DNA of 29,295 bases, taken from contig CAYSAQ010000018.1 of the NCBI GenBank assembly GCA_964429235.1, positions 1 to 29,295 of the forward strand, read 5' to 3'. The number at the start of each line of letters is the position of its first letter. The stretch's first letter is position 1. The DNA is from CAYSAQ01 sp964429235. Lineage in GTDB: Bacteria; Margulisbacteria; Riflemargulisbacteria; GWF2-35-9; DYQY01. A program made the position numbers and the translations under genes. This document shows, in pieces, positions 22,788 to 29,295 of the stretch. The notes beneath the pieces are model-generated. The model was given only the letters and a program-made list of their open reading frames with translations. It did not search any database and was not told where the DNA came from.

Positions 22788-23621
22788 ATGAGAAAAATGA
22801 ATATGATTAGCTATTATGGTGGCAAAGAAGCCTCTTCGGATGAGATAAATAAAATAGAACTTAATGACTACTATAAATTGGTTTTTGATATAAAAAAATA
22901 CAAAGACTCTACCCTGATAATTATTGTTACTTACACCTGTTTACCTGCGATACAGCTTTGTATTAACAGTGTTATAAAAACCTTAAACAGCAAAAAAAAC
23001 ACTTATGCTCTTATTTTAGATAACGAATCAACACCTGATATTCAAGAATATTTAAAAACATTAGATCACGAAAAAATAGATACTATTTTCATAGGTAAAA
23101 ACTTAGGTAAAGCTGTTGCTGTAAATAATTTTGGACAACGATTCATTAATGACTCAAACTTACCCAAAACAATAGTATCAATAGACCCAGATATAATATT
23201 TTCGCCTAAAAGTTTTAACAGCATGATTGAAGCTTCTGTAAATATTAAAAAATCTGGAATGATAGGAATGCGTTTTACAAAAAACTCCTGTAATCCTGAA
23301 ATCAACCTTTTCTTTCCAGCAAAAAAAATAAGAGGCATAAATAAAAGAAAATACAAAATAAAATCACCTTTTCTAGCTACTGTAGCTGGACCAATATTTG
23401 CGATTAAAGGATCTTCCTATAAAAACACATTGAAGTATAGATTATTCCCTAAAAAATTCCTTGCTACTTATGGTGGAGATGACTCTGCAACATATGCTGC
23501 TATAAAAAAAGGAACTATAAATGGTTATTTAGAAGGAACTGAAGTAACTCATCTTAGACAACGAGATCATGATTCGCAGGAACTAGAAGACTATATAAAG
23601 AGTACCCTTCATTTTTCTTGA
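22788..23621 (+). CDS. GT2-like glycosyltransferase
   Basis: The protein of 277 residues has IIIVTYTCLPAI (43-54), LDNEST (77-82) in place of the usual DNaSxD, GKNLGKAVAVN, and SIDPDIIFSP with Asp123 and Asp125 as the DxD site. GGDDSATYAA and VTHLRQRDH near the end could hold the catalytic base and a metal-binding histidine. A frame open from 22611 reads back through the divergent epimerase, so I use the ATG at 22788, where MRKMNM begins. No Shine-Dalgarno is present; TATTAT ends 4 nt before the ATG. Confidence 0.75.
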   Translation: MRKMNMISYYGGKEASSDEINKIELNDYYKLVFDIKKYKDSTLIIIVTYTCLPAIQLCINSVIKTLNSKKNTYALILDNESTPDIQEYLKTLDHEKIDTIFIGKNLGKAVAVNNFGQRFINDSNLPKTIVSIDPDIIFSPKSFNSMIEASVNIKKSGMIGMRFTKNSCNPEINLFFPAKKIRGINKRKYKIKSPFLATVAGPIFAIKGSSYKNTLKYRLFPKKFLATYGGDDSATYAAIKKGTINGYLEGTEVTHLRQRDHDSQELEDYIKSTLHFS

Positions 23622-23660
23622 TAAAAACGAAGCAAAAATCAAGATCACTCAAAACTCGCT

Positions 23661-23735
23661 TTATTACTTTTGGATAATTTCTTTCGAACCCCTCAGACGG
23701 GGAGCAAAATTCTCAAGAAATTATAACAAAGTATA
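23661..23735. repeat. Imperfect palindromic element between GT2 and ispD
   Basis: Perfect 10-bp arms ATAATTTCTT (23674-23683) and AAGAAATTAT (23715-23724) extend imperfectly outward. A central hairpin CCCC-TCAGAC-GGGG (23689-23702) lies inside. It occupies the spacer between two convergent genes, so it may act as a bidirectional terminator or be a small mobile palindrome. A further TTGAG-TG-CTCAA palindrome follows at 23749-23760. Confidence 0.6.
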
Positions 23736-23783
23736 TTTGCTCAAACAGTTGAGTGCTCAATTAAAAAAAAGAGAACAAAAAAA

Positions 23784-24440
23784 TTAAAAATCAGACTGAT
23801 ATGTAACTTTAATATTGTTCACATCGCCTAAGACTGTTTTTACCTTTGCTTCAGCATAATGAATAACCAGTCCAGCATCATCAGTAAAATCTACTCTGGA
23901 ATCGGCTTCAGCTAATTCATGAGCTTTTGTAATTACAGACTTTTTAAATGCCTGAGGCGTTTGAACAACACCTAGTTTTGATCTATCTAGTACACTTTCA
24001 ACAACACCGTCTTTGAATAATTGATAAACAGTATTAGTTTCTGAGATACAAGGAACAACCGCTTCATAAGAGGAAAGCCCTTCTGATAATCTCAACATCA
24101 GTTCTTCTGAAATAGTTGGTCTTGCAGCATCATGGATTAAAACATATTCAGATTCTGCAACAGCAAGTCCATTCATTGAGGAACGCTGTCTTGTGCTTCC
24201 ACCGGCAACTACCTTATTAAGTTTAGAAAATTTTGAGAGATTGATATACTCATTTACCGACTCAATATATTCAGAATTTAGAACAAGAACAATCGTTTTA
24301 ATATATTCACTTTTATTAAAAAAATCTAGAGACCACTCAAGAAGTGGTTTGCCATTATAGTCCATAAATTGCTTGGGGATATCTCCACAAACTCTTAAAC
24401 CACTACCTGAAGCTAAAACAATTGCTGTAATATCTAACAT
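23784..24440 (-). CDS. ispD: 2-C-methyl-D-erythritol 4-phosphate cytidylyltransferase IspD
   Basis: This enzyme attaches CMP to methylerythritol phosphate in the MEP isoprenoid pathway. Motifs: GSGLR with IPKQF near 12-25 (CTP site), GGSTRQRSS at 80-88, IHDAARP at 102-108, QTPQAF, TDDAG, and a C-terminal NNIKVT. The 218 residues are normal. The related TarI (ribitol phosphate) family cannot be fully excluded given the glycan context, but no TarJ-like partner is present. The ATG is 6 nt after an extended -10 box, so the message is probably leaderless. Confidence 0.88.
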   Translation of the reverse strand: MLDITAIVLASGSGLRVCGDIPKQFMDYNGKPLLEWSLDFFNKSEYIKTIVLVLNSEYIESVNEYINLSKFSKLNKVVAGGSTRQRSSMNGLAVAESEYVLIHDAARPTISEELMLRLSEGLSSYEAVVPCISETNTVYQLFKDGVVESVLDRSKLGVVQTPQAFKKSVITKAHELAEADSRVDFTDDAGLVIHYAEAKVKTVLGDVNNIKVTYQSDF

Positions 24441-24455
24441 AAAAATATTATATCA
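24441..24455 (-). promoter_or_regulatory. Extended -10 promoter for leaderless ispD
   Basis: On the minus strand TGATATAAT (24447-24455) is followed by six bases and the ATG. The stretch TGATATAATATT is identical to that before the GT gene at 7474, with the same spacing. The -35 region is poor and there is no Shine-Dalgarno. Confidence 0.65.
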
Positions 24456-24487
24456 TAAGGGCTCATAGCCGCCTATAATCCTGCCTA

Positions 24488-24691
24488 GCCTCTGCAAAAC
24501 TCCAAAGAACTAATACAAGGAAACAGATCTCACTTAAAAATTGACAGGGCAATGAATTCTCTCGTACGCCAACGGCTTAAAGGAAAGTGTCCGTTCAATG
24601 CCGTTTTAGTATTAGTAACTTCAACCTTTATTAGGGACAGTCGCTAAGTTCGTGACTCACTAAGCGAAACTGTACAAACAATTGCAGAGCC
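24488..24691. repeat. Intergenic repeat (family C), copy 1, with terminal inverted repeats
   Basis: The outer ends are CTCTGCAA (24490-24497) and TTGCAGAG (24682-24689). Inside, GAACTAA (24507), GGAAAGTGTCCGTTC (24582-24596) and TTAGTAACTT (24612-24621) recur with identical spacing in copy 2 near the window's right end. Internal inverted pairs (AACGGC with GCCGTT; CGCTAAG near CTAAGCG) suggest it folds. No protein is encoded. Confidence 0.65.
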
Positions 24692-24800
24692 AAAATAAAT
24701 ATTTAATAAAAATAACAATTTAAATTAGCTAAACTTACATTTCCCTATTCGAATTCTCTATAATGACTAAAATGCTGTTTATTTGTTTATTTTGATAACT

Positions 24801-24837
24801 TATAATGTGATAAAATTAATCAACAGAAAATAAGGAG
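24801..24837 (+). promoter_or_regulatory. -10 box and Shine-Dalgarno of the GT2 gene at 24845
   Basis: TATAAT at 24801-24806 is a consensus -10; the -35 (TTTATT, 24778-24783, 17-bp spacer) is weak. AAGGAG at 24832-24837 stands 7 nt before the ATG. Unlike several other genes here it has a normal leader. Confidence 0.55.
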
Positions 24838-24844
24838 AATATAG

Positions 24845-25717
24845 ATGCAAAATATAGGACTAATGATGACATATAATGAGGAAGACATAATTGAAGAAAC
24901 CCTCACTAACCTTAACCAATTTTTTGATAAAATTCTTGTTATAGATGGTTCAACCGACAAAACCCCTGAAATCCTACAAAGCTTTGACAATGTAGTCTAT
25001 TACTTAAGAGATGATGATTTATGCCCAAAAAGAAAAATAACCGATGGTGTGAGACAGTTTTTGCTTGAAGAAGCACAAAAAAGATATGGCTATGATGGCT
25101 GGTTTACTCTTCTACATGGTGATGAAATGTTTGTTGATAATCCTAACATTATTGCTGAACAAGCTGAAAAAAAAGGTGCAGAAATGGTAAATTGGCATAT
25201 GCTACAATTTTTTCTTCATACATCTGATTTTGAAAATTATGATGATTTAATGCCAATAGAAAAAAGACTTACTCATTACCACCCAGGAGGGTTAGAAATA
25301 CGCCAATTTAAGAACAAAAAAGGAGTGTTTTTCAAACTAGATCAAATGAAAGTACTTCCATACGGACTAAAAAATAAACCTTTTTTAGATTATCCAATAA
25401 TGAGACATTATCCAAACAGATCAATAAGACAACTTCAAAAAAGACCAAGTACTGGTTTCTTAAGAAATGATGATTTTAAACCAAGCAAAAGTGATCTTGA
25501 AGAAATAAAGAAAAAACTTTTTGTAGAGAAGCTTAATCCTAAATATAAACAAACTAGAATTTATGATGGCTCATATCATGAACTAGAAGCCGAAAACAGA
25601 CCGTCTTTCTTTCAGCAATGGCTTGCTTGGAGAAAATATAAAGAAATAGACTGGGGAATTGCAGGACTTCTTATCCCTAGTAAACATAAAGAATATAAAA
25701 GAAAAATATTTAAATAA
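24845..25717 (+). CDS. GT2 family glycosyltransferase
   Basis: The 290-residue protein starts MQNIGLMMTYNEEDIIEETL, with VIDGSTDKT (32-40) for the nucleotide and LLHGDEMF (89-96) for the DxD-like metal site. MRHYPNRS and a basic C-terminus (KEYKRKIFK) follow. It resembles the WaaE/KdtX-type and other single-domain GT2 proteins that modify LPS or exopolysaccharide; the sugar is unknown. It stands alone on the plus strand with its own promoter. A broken copy of its 5' end lies at 19788-19874. Confidence 0.82.
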   Translation: MQNIGLMMTYNEEDIIEETLTNLNQFFDKILVIDGSTDKTPEILQSFDNVVYYLRDDDLCPKRKITDGVRQFLLEEAQKRYGYDGWFTLLHGDEMFVDNPNIIAEQAEKKGAEMVNWHMLQFFLHTSDFENYDDLMPIEKRLTHYHPGGLEIRQFKNKKGVFFKLDQMKVLPYGLKNKPFLDYPIMRHYPNRSIRQLQKRPSTGFLRNDDFKPSKSDLEEIKKKLFVEKLNPKYKQTRIYDGSYHELEAENRPSFFQQWLAWRKYKEIDWGIAGLLIPSKHKEYKRKIFK

Positions 25718-25719
25718 TA

Positions 25720-25764
25720 TACCCTTCCGCCCTTACGGGCACCTTCCCTTCGCAAGGGAAGGAT
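25720..25764 (-). repeat. Double-hairpin repeat (family A), copy 3, downstream of a gene
   Basis: It has a small stem GCCC-TTAC-GGGC (25729-25740) and a large stem CCTTCCCTT-CGC-AAGGGAAGG (25742-25762). It lies just after the GT2 stop and points away from any start codon, so here it cannot supply a Shine-Dalgarno. It may act as a terminator for the GT2 gene. Confidence 0.75.
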
Positions 25765-25778
25765 AAAAGAGAGGGAGC

Positions 25779-25830
25779 TTGCAATTGACTAGTTAAATCC
25801 TCTATAATTACAAAAAATAAACATAAGGAG
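25779..25830 (+). promoter_or_regulatory. Promoter and Shine-Dalgarno of superoxide reductase
   Basis: TTGCAA (25779-25784), an 18-bp spacer and TATAAT (25803-25808) form a plausible sigma-70-type promoter. AAGGAG (25825-25830) is 6 nt before the ATG. TTGACT at 25785 is closer to the -35 consensus but only 12 bp from the -10 box. Confidence 0.6.
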
Positions 25831-25836
25831 CTAAAT

Positions 25837-26175
25837 ATGAGTTTATGGGATCAAGTAAATACTTCAAGTAATTCTATGGAACAAGGAACTAATGAAAAAC
25901 ACGTACCACAAGTAAGTGTAGAAAAACTAAGTAACACACAAGTTAAAGTAAAAGTTAATGTTGGTGGAGGAAAACACCCTAATGAAATAGATCATTGGTT
26001 TCAATGGGTAGTACTAAGAGTAAATGAACTATTCGTAGGAAAAGCTGAGTTTTCTGCTGTAATAATGGAACCTATTGCAGAATTCATTATAAACGTAAAA
26101 CCTGGAGCAGTTATCACTGCAAGAGCTAGATGTAACAAACATGGTCTTTGGGAATCTGATCCAATAACTATTTAA
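25837..26175 (+). CDS. Superoxide reductase (neelaredoxin / one-iron SOR)
   Basis: The 112-residue protein reduces superoxide to hydrogen peroxide at a mononuclear iron, protecting anaerobes without releasing oxygen. The ligands expected from neelaredoxin are all present with correct spacing: Glu20 and His22 (EKHVP), His47 (KHPN), His53 (DHWFQW), Cys99 and His102 (CNKHGLW). There is no N-terminal desulforedoxin domain, so it is the single-iron type. It has its own promoter and a clear terminator. The electron donor, usually rubredoxin, is not in the window. Confidence 0.93.
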   Translation: MSLWDQVNTSSNSMEQGTNEKHVPQVSVEKLSNTQVKVKVNVGGGKHPNEIDHWFQWVVLRVNELFVGKAEFSAVIMEPIAEFIINVKPGAVITARARCNKHGLWESDPITI

Positions 26176-26191
26176 GCTTTAGCTTAAATAG
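26168..26191. repeat. Perfect 10-bp hairpin spanning the superoxide reductase stop
   Basis: CTATTTAAGC-TTTA-GCTTAAATAG includes the TAA stop codon in its left arm. It has no T run and precedes the real terminator, so it may protect the mRNA 3' end or be part of a repeat. Confidence 0.6.
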
Positions 26192-26218
26192 AGTGAAAAG
26201 TGAATGGTGAAAAGTGAA
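26191..26218. repeat. Four tandem heptamers (NNGTGAA)
   Basis: GAGTGAA, AAGTGAA, TGGTGAA and AAGTGAA follow one another without gaps between the stop-codon hairpin and the terminator. The period and GTGA core match the heptamers inside the aminotransferase gene at 11487-11507. Confidence 0.75.
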
Positions 26219-26222
26219 AAGG

Positions 26223-26253
26223 AAGCTCTCTGAGAAATCGGGGGGCTTTTTTT
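26223..26253 (+). terminator. Rho-independent terminator of superoxide reductase
   Basis: An 11-bp stem AAGCTCTCTGA-GAAA-TCGGGGGGCTT, with several G-T pairs and a GNRA-type tetraloop, is followed by a run of T. Confidence 0.85.
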
Positions 26254-26260
26254 ATGCAAA

Positions 26261-26295
26261 CCAACCCTCTCCCTAGCCCTCTCCAAGGAGAGGGA
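26261..26295. repeat. Palindromic repeat (family B), copy 1
   Basis: It contains CCAACCCTCTCCCTAG followed by the hairpin CCCTCTCC-AA-GGAGAGGG (26277-26294). A diverged copy lies in opposite orientation at 26395-26429. The region 26296-26394 between them is AT-rich and shows no gene. Confidence 0.7.
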
Positions 26296-26394
26296 ACAAG
26301 TCCCAACATCTTTAAAAATCAACTTAAAGAGTAAATTATATTAAGAACACTCTAGATAGAACAAATAATATCTTATAAAACTATACATAAGTTG

Positions 26395-26429
26395 TCCTTT
26401 CTCCTGGGAGAAAGTCAGATAGAGGGTTA
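26395..26429. repeat. Palindromic repeat (family B), copy 2, reaching the leuS stop codon
   Basis: The hairpin CTTTCTCC-TG-GGAGAAAG (26397-26414) is followed by AGAGGGTTA, matching copy 1 when that is reverse-complemented (roughly two thirds of 35 positions by eye). The TTA at its end is the complement of the leuS TAA stop. Confidence 0.55.
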
Positions 26430-28871
26430 CTTCACTACTATATTTACTAATTTATTAGGCACTACTATTTCTTTAACTATTTGCTTATCAGCAATAAACT
26501 TAGAAAGAGCTTCTTTTGCTGTTGCTAATAAATCCTCTTTAGAAATACCAGCACTAAGCGTAGCTTTGGATTTCAATTTACCATTAACCATAAATACAAA
26601 CTCTTTAGTATCTGACACTAAATAGCTTTCATCATAGCTTGGCCACTTCTGCTGATTCACACTAAACTCATTTCCAAGCTTCTCACACCAACATTCTTCA
26701 GCAAGGTGAGGAGCATATGGTGCTAATAAGATTAACAATGTTTCAAGTAGAGACTTATCTATCTTTTCTAACCTACCTAGATCATTAACAAATACCATTA
26801 ATGCACTGATTGCAGTATTAAACTTATAACCATCAGTATCGTTAGTAACTTTTTTAATAGTCTGGTGCATAGACTTTAAAATATCATCAGAAACAACGCT
26901 GTCTTCTACCATATCTTTTTCAAATAAACGCCAAACTTTCTCTAAAAACCTTCTAGTGCCTATAATATTCTTGGTAGACCATGGTTTGCTTACTTCCAAA
27001 GGCCCCATAAACATCTCATACAGCCTTAATACGTCTGCGCCCGACTCGTTCACTACATCGTCAGGGTTAACCACATTACCAAGCGATTTAGACATCTTCT
27101 GCCCATCTTCACCCATAATTAGTCCTTGGTTAGTAAGCTTCTGAAATGGCTCATCAGTTGGAACTACTCCAATATCATATAAAACCTTATGCCAGAATCT
27201 TGAATAAAGAAGATGCAATACTGCATGTTCAGCACCGCCAATATAGGCATCTACTGGCAACCAGTACTTAAGCTTATCCATATCAGCAAGCTTTTCAGTA
27301 TTATTAGGATCTATATATCTAAGAAAGTACCAAGATGAACCAGCCCATTGAGGCATAGTATTAGATTCTCTAAGCGCTTTACCTCCACATTTAAGACAAG
27401 TAGTGTTCATCCACTCTTCTATATTCACTAAAGGAGACTCACCTGTACCAGATGGTTCATATTTATCTACCTTTGGTAGTTCTAATGGCAACTCGCTCTC
27501 AGGTAATCCCACAACTCCGCATTTATCACAATGAACAACAGGGATTGGCTCTCCCCAGTAACGTTGTCTAGAAAACACCCAGTCTCTTAATTTATAATTG
27601 ATTGCACCTTTGCCCTCTTCTTTAGACTCAAGGTCTTTAATAATCTGTTTTTTAAATTCTGCAGTAGTAAGGCCATCGTATTCGCCAGAGTTGATGGCAA
27701 TGCCTTCGCCAGAAAACACCCCCTCTGTCGCCACTTTCGTGTCGACTTCTCCCCCTTGGCAAGGTGGAGATTGGATCTCTTTCTGAACAACTTGGATAAT
27801 AGGAATATCAAACTGTTTAGCAAATTCAAAGTCACGCTCATCATGTGCAGGAACCGCCATAATAGCACCTGTTCCATAAGAAATAAGAACATAGTCTGCG
27901 ATCCAAATAGGAACTTCTTTTCCATTCACAGGATTTATAGCATATGCTCCTGTAAAAGCACCTGTTTTATCTTTATTAAGAAATACTCGTTCTGTATCAG
28001 ACATAAGGCTAGCTTTTCTAATATACTCTTCTACAACCTGCTTCTGATCTTTAGAAGTTATTTTATCTACTAAAGGATGTTCAGGTGAAAGCACCATGTA
28101 TGTAGCACCAAAAAGAGTATCCGGACGTGTTGTATATACTTTTATCACATCACTAGCACCAGCTACTTTAAAATCTACTTCAGCACCAGTACTCTTGCCT
28201 ATCCAGTTTCGCTGCATTAGCTTTATTGGTTCTGGCCAATCTAAATCATCTAACCCAGTAAGTAGTCTTTCAGCATAAGCTGTTATCTTTAACATCCACT
28301 GACGCAAATTCTTTTTAGTAACTTGAGAACTACAACGATCGCATTTACCATCCACAACCTCTTCGTTTGCAAGACCAGTCTTACATGACGGACACCAATT
28401 GATAGGAAAAGTAGCTTCATAAGCTAATCCCTTATCTAAAAGCTTAAGGAATATCCACTGAGTCCATTTGAAATAACTTGGATCTGTAGTATCTATCTCT
28501 CTATTCCAATCATAAGAGAATCCAATACTCTTAATCTGACGTTTAAAATTATCAACATTTACTTTAGTTGTAATAGCAGGCTGGGTGCCTGTCTTAATTG
28601 CATAATTCTCTGCAGGTAATCCAAAAGCATCCCATCCCATTGGATGAAGCACGCTATAACCATTCATTCTTTTGAATCTTGCAAGTATATCTGAGGCAGT
28701 ATAACCCTCTGGGTGACCCACATGAAGACCGGCACCAGATGGATATGGAAACATATCTAGGATATAATATCTTTTATCTTTGGGGATACTTTCATCCTCA
28801 GTTGTCTTATAGACCTGAGCTTCTTCCCATTTATCTTGCCATTTTTTTTCAAAACTTAGATGATCGTACAT
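26427..28871 (-). CDS. leuS: Leucyl-tRNA synthetase
   Basis: This class Ia aminoacyl-tRNA synthetase charges tRNA-Leu. HVGH (50-53) and KMSKS (592-596) form the ATP site. A zinc-type CPSC...CDRC module lies near 159-182, the editing domain has TTRPDTLFGATY, and GTGAIMAVPAHDERD is also conserved. The 814 residues are the usual length of a bacterial LeuRS. Residues 367-375 (QSPPCQGGE) in the editing-domain region are encoded by a palindromic repeat inserted in frame. The ATG has AAGGG 6 nt upstream, inside the hairpin repeat at 28876-28927. Confidence 0.97.
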   Translation of the reverse strand: MYDHLSFEKKWQDKWEEAQVYKTTEDESIPKDKRYYILDMFPYPSGAGLHVGHPEGYTASDILARFKRMNGYSVLHPMGWDAFGLPAENYAIKTGTQPAITTKVNVDNFKRQIKSIGFSYDWNREIDTTDPSYFKWTQWIFLKLLDKGLAYEATFPINWCPSCKTGLANEEVVDGKCDRCSSQVTKKNLRQWMLKITAYAERLLTGLDDLDWPEPIKLMQRNWIGKSTGAEVDFKVAGASDVIKVYTTRPDTLFGATYMVLSPEHPLVDKITSKDQKQVVEEYIRKASLMSDTERVFLNKDKTGAFTGAYAINPVNGKEVPIWIADYVLISYGTGAIMAVPAHDERDFEFAKQFDIPIIQVVQKEIQSPPCQGGEVDTKVATEGVFSGEGIAINSGEYDGLTTAEFKKQIIKDLESKEEGKGAINYKLRDWVFSRQRYWGEPIPVVHCDKCGVVGLPESELPLELPKVDKYEPSGTGESPLVNIEEWMNTTCLKCGGKALRESNTMPQWAGSSWYFLRYIDPNNTEKLADMDKLKYWLPVDAYIGGAEHAVLHLLYSRFWHKVLYDIGVVPTDEPFQKLTNQGLIMGEDGQKMSKSLGNVVNPDDVVNESGADVLRLYEMFMGPLEVSKPWSTKNIIGTRRFLEKVWRLFEKDMVEDSVVSDDILKSMHQTIKKVTNDTDGYKFNTAISALMVFVNDLGRLEKIDKSLLETLLILLAPYAPHLAEECWCEKLGNEFSVNQQKWPSYDESYLVSDTKEFVFMVNGKLKSKATLSAGISKEDLLATAKEALSKFIADKQIVKEIVVPNKLVNIVVK
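27748..27770. repeat. Palindrome inside leuS encoding SPPCQGG
   Basis: TCTCCCCCTT-GGC-AAGGTGGAGA forms a 10-bp stem with one mismatch. It is translated as Ser-Pro-Pro-Cys-Gln-Gly-Gly in a part of LeuRS where homologs are variable and shorter. Similar CCCCCTTGGCAAGGGGG-type repeats are otherwise intergenic in many bacteria. Confidence 0.7.
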
Positions 28872-28875
28872 TTAA

Positions 28876-28927
28876 CACCCTTCCGTCTCAACTTTGTTGA
28901 GCCACCTTCCCTTAATAAGGGAAGGAT
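28876..28927 (-). repeat. Double-hairpin repeat (family A), copy 4, carrying the leuS Shine-Dalgarno
   Basis: On the minus strand: large stem CCTTCCCTT-ATT-AAGGGAAGG (28905-28925), small stem CTCAAC-AAA-GTTGAG (28887-28901), then GGAAGGGTG ending 4 nt before the leuS ATG. Confidence 0.8.
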
Positions 28928-29100
28928 ATAAATCTTTGTAATATTAATTTAATGGTTATTATAACGTTATTTGGGTTATTGGTTAATTACTTTTAATAAC
29001 TTGTTCCGTAAAGGTCTCATTTCTAGGCTTATTACTTTTTCTTGTATTCTTAGAAGATAGCCACTAAGCTCATCCTTCACTAAGTGGACTATTTCAATTT
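28928..29100. other. Non-coding AT-rich spacer upstream of leuS
   Basis: No convincing gene, tRNA or promoter is visible. It contains an imperfect inverted pair, ATAGCCACT near 29058 and AAGTGGACTAT near 29080. Confidence 0.4.
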
Positions 29101-29240
29101 GAACTAAAAGTATTAAATAAGCATCACTTGAAAAAGAATCAGGCAAAGGCTATTCTCGTCCACCAAAGGTGGAACGGAAAGTGTCCGTTCTGCATTATTT
29201 AACTCTTAGTAACTTGATCAAACAATTACTCAGTCGAATT
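29101..29240. repeat. Intergenic repeat (family C), copy 2
   Basis: GAACTAA (29101), GGAAAGTGTCCGTTC (29176-29190) and TTAGTAACTT (29206-29215) occur with the same distances (75 and 15 bases) as in copy 1 at 24507-24621. Between the anchors the two copies align without gaps but are diverged. A small CCACC-AAA-GGTGG hairpin (29160-29172) lies inside. Confidence 0.65.
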
Positions 29241-29295
29241 TGGTAGTGTACAATAATGTTCGCAATTTGAGATTAATAGATGGTCATCGTAAACT

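Noticed and set aside
1..29295. CRISPR array, tRNA or prophage
   Set aside because: The repeats are dispersed palindromes or short heptamers without regular spacers, no cloverleaf sequence was seen, and no phage or Cas proteins are encoded.

Overview
The window comes from an AT-rich bacterium, probably an uncultured, oxygen-sensitive diderm. It encodes a one-iron superoxide reductase, which is typical of anaerobes. A Kdo/LPS-kinase-like protein, a lipid A biosynthesis N-terminal (LAB_N) protein, a heptosyltransferase-family GT and IspD suggest a lipopolysaccharide-type envelope. No taxonomic marker in the window lets me name the phylum with confidence.

Layout. (1) 65-2328: thiamine genes thiL and thiC on the minus strand. 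(2) 2451-7409: a tightly packed minus-strand operon of five envelope-sugar genes: GT8-like transferase, GT9, SDR epimerase, DUF2079 membrane protein and GtrB-like polyprenyl-phosphate GT. The DUF2079 gene is split by a (TA)6 frameshift. (3) 7474-9178: a plus-strand GT4-like gene converging on a 5'-truncated RgpF-like gene. (4) 9252-16649: the most interesting block, an eight-gene minus-strand operon with overlapping or nearly overlapping genes. It encodes a fused cytidylyltransferase-PEP mutase, phosphonopyruvate decarboxylase, an iron-type alcohol dehydrogenase (probable phosphonoacetaldehyde reductase), the dTDP-3-acetamido-3,6-dideoxyhexose enzymes (3,4-ketoisomerase, acyltransferase, aminotransferase), a sulfotransferase and a GT2. 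Just upstream, 16872-17072 holds the last 66 codons of a deleted 2-aminoethylphosphonate transaminase (phnW). (5) 17241-22696 and 22788-23621: a second set of envelope genes (DUF2079, DPM1-like GT2, LPS kinase-like, LAB_N, GT8-like, epimerase, GT2). Three of them are paralogous or analogous to region 2. (6) 23784-28871: ispD, a GT2, superoxide reductase and leuS, with repeat-rich spacers.

How the genes fit together. The cluster looks like a locus for an LPS O-chain or capsule carrying a 3-acetamido-dideoxyhexose, sulfate and a phosphonate. The phosphonate part would run PEP to phosphonopyruvate to phosphonoacetaldehyde to 2-hydroxyethylphosphonate, with possible CMP activation by the fused cytidylyltransferase domain. 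Loss of phnW beside a retained reductase suggests the tailoring group changed from aminoethyl- to hydroxyethyl-phosphonate. DUF2079 (GT-C-like), GtrB-like and LAB_N proteins suggest periplasmic glycosylation with polyprenyl-phosphate sugars.

The non-coding DNA is also unusual. A double-hairpin repeat lies directly before thiL, thiC and leuS and supplies their Shine-Dalgarno sequences. Several genes have an extended -10 box (TGATATAAT or close) 6-7 nt before the ATG, implying leaderless mRNAs. Short repeats (heptamers and a palindrome) have entered coding sequences in frame. I found no tRNA, rRNA, CRISPR array, intact insertion sequence or phage gene.
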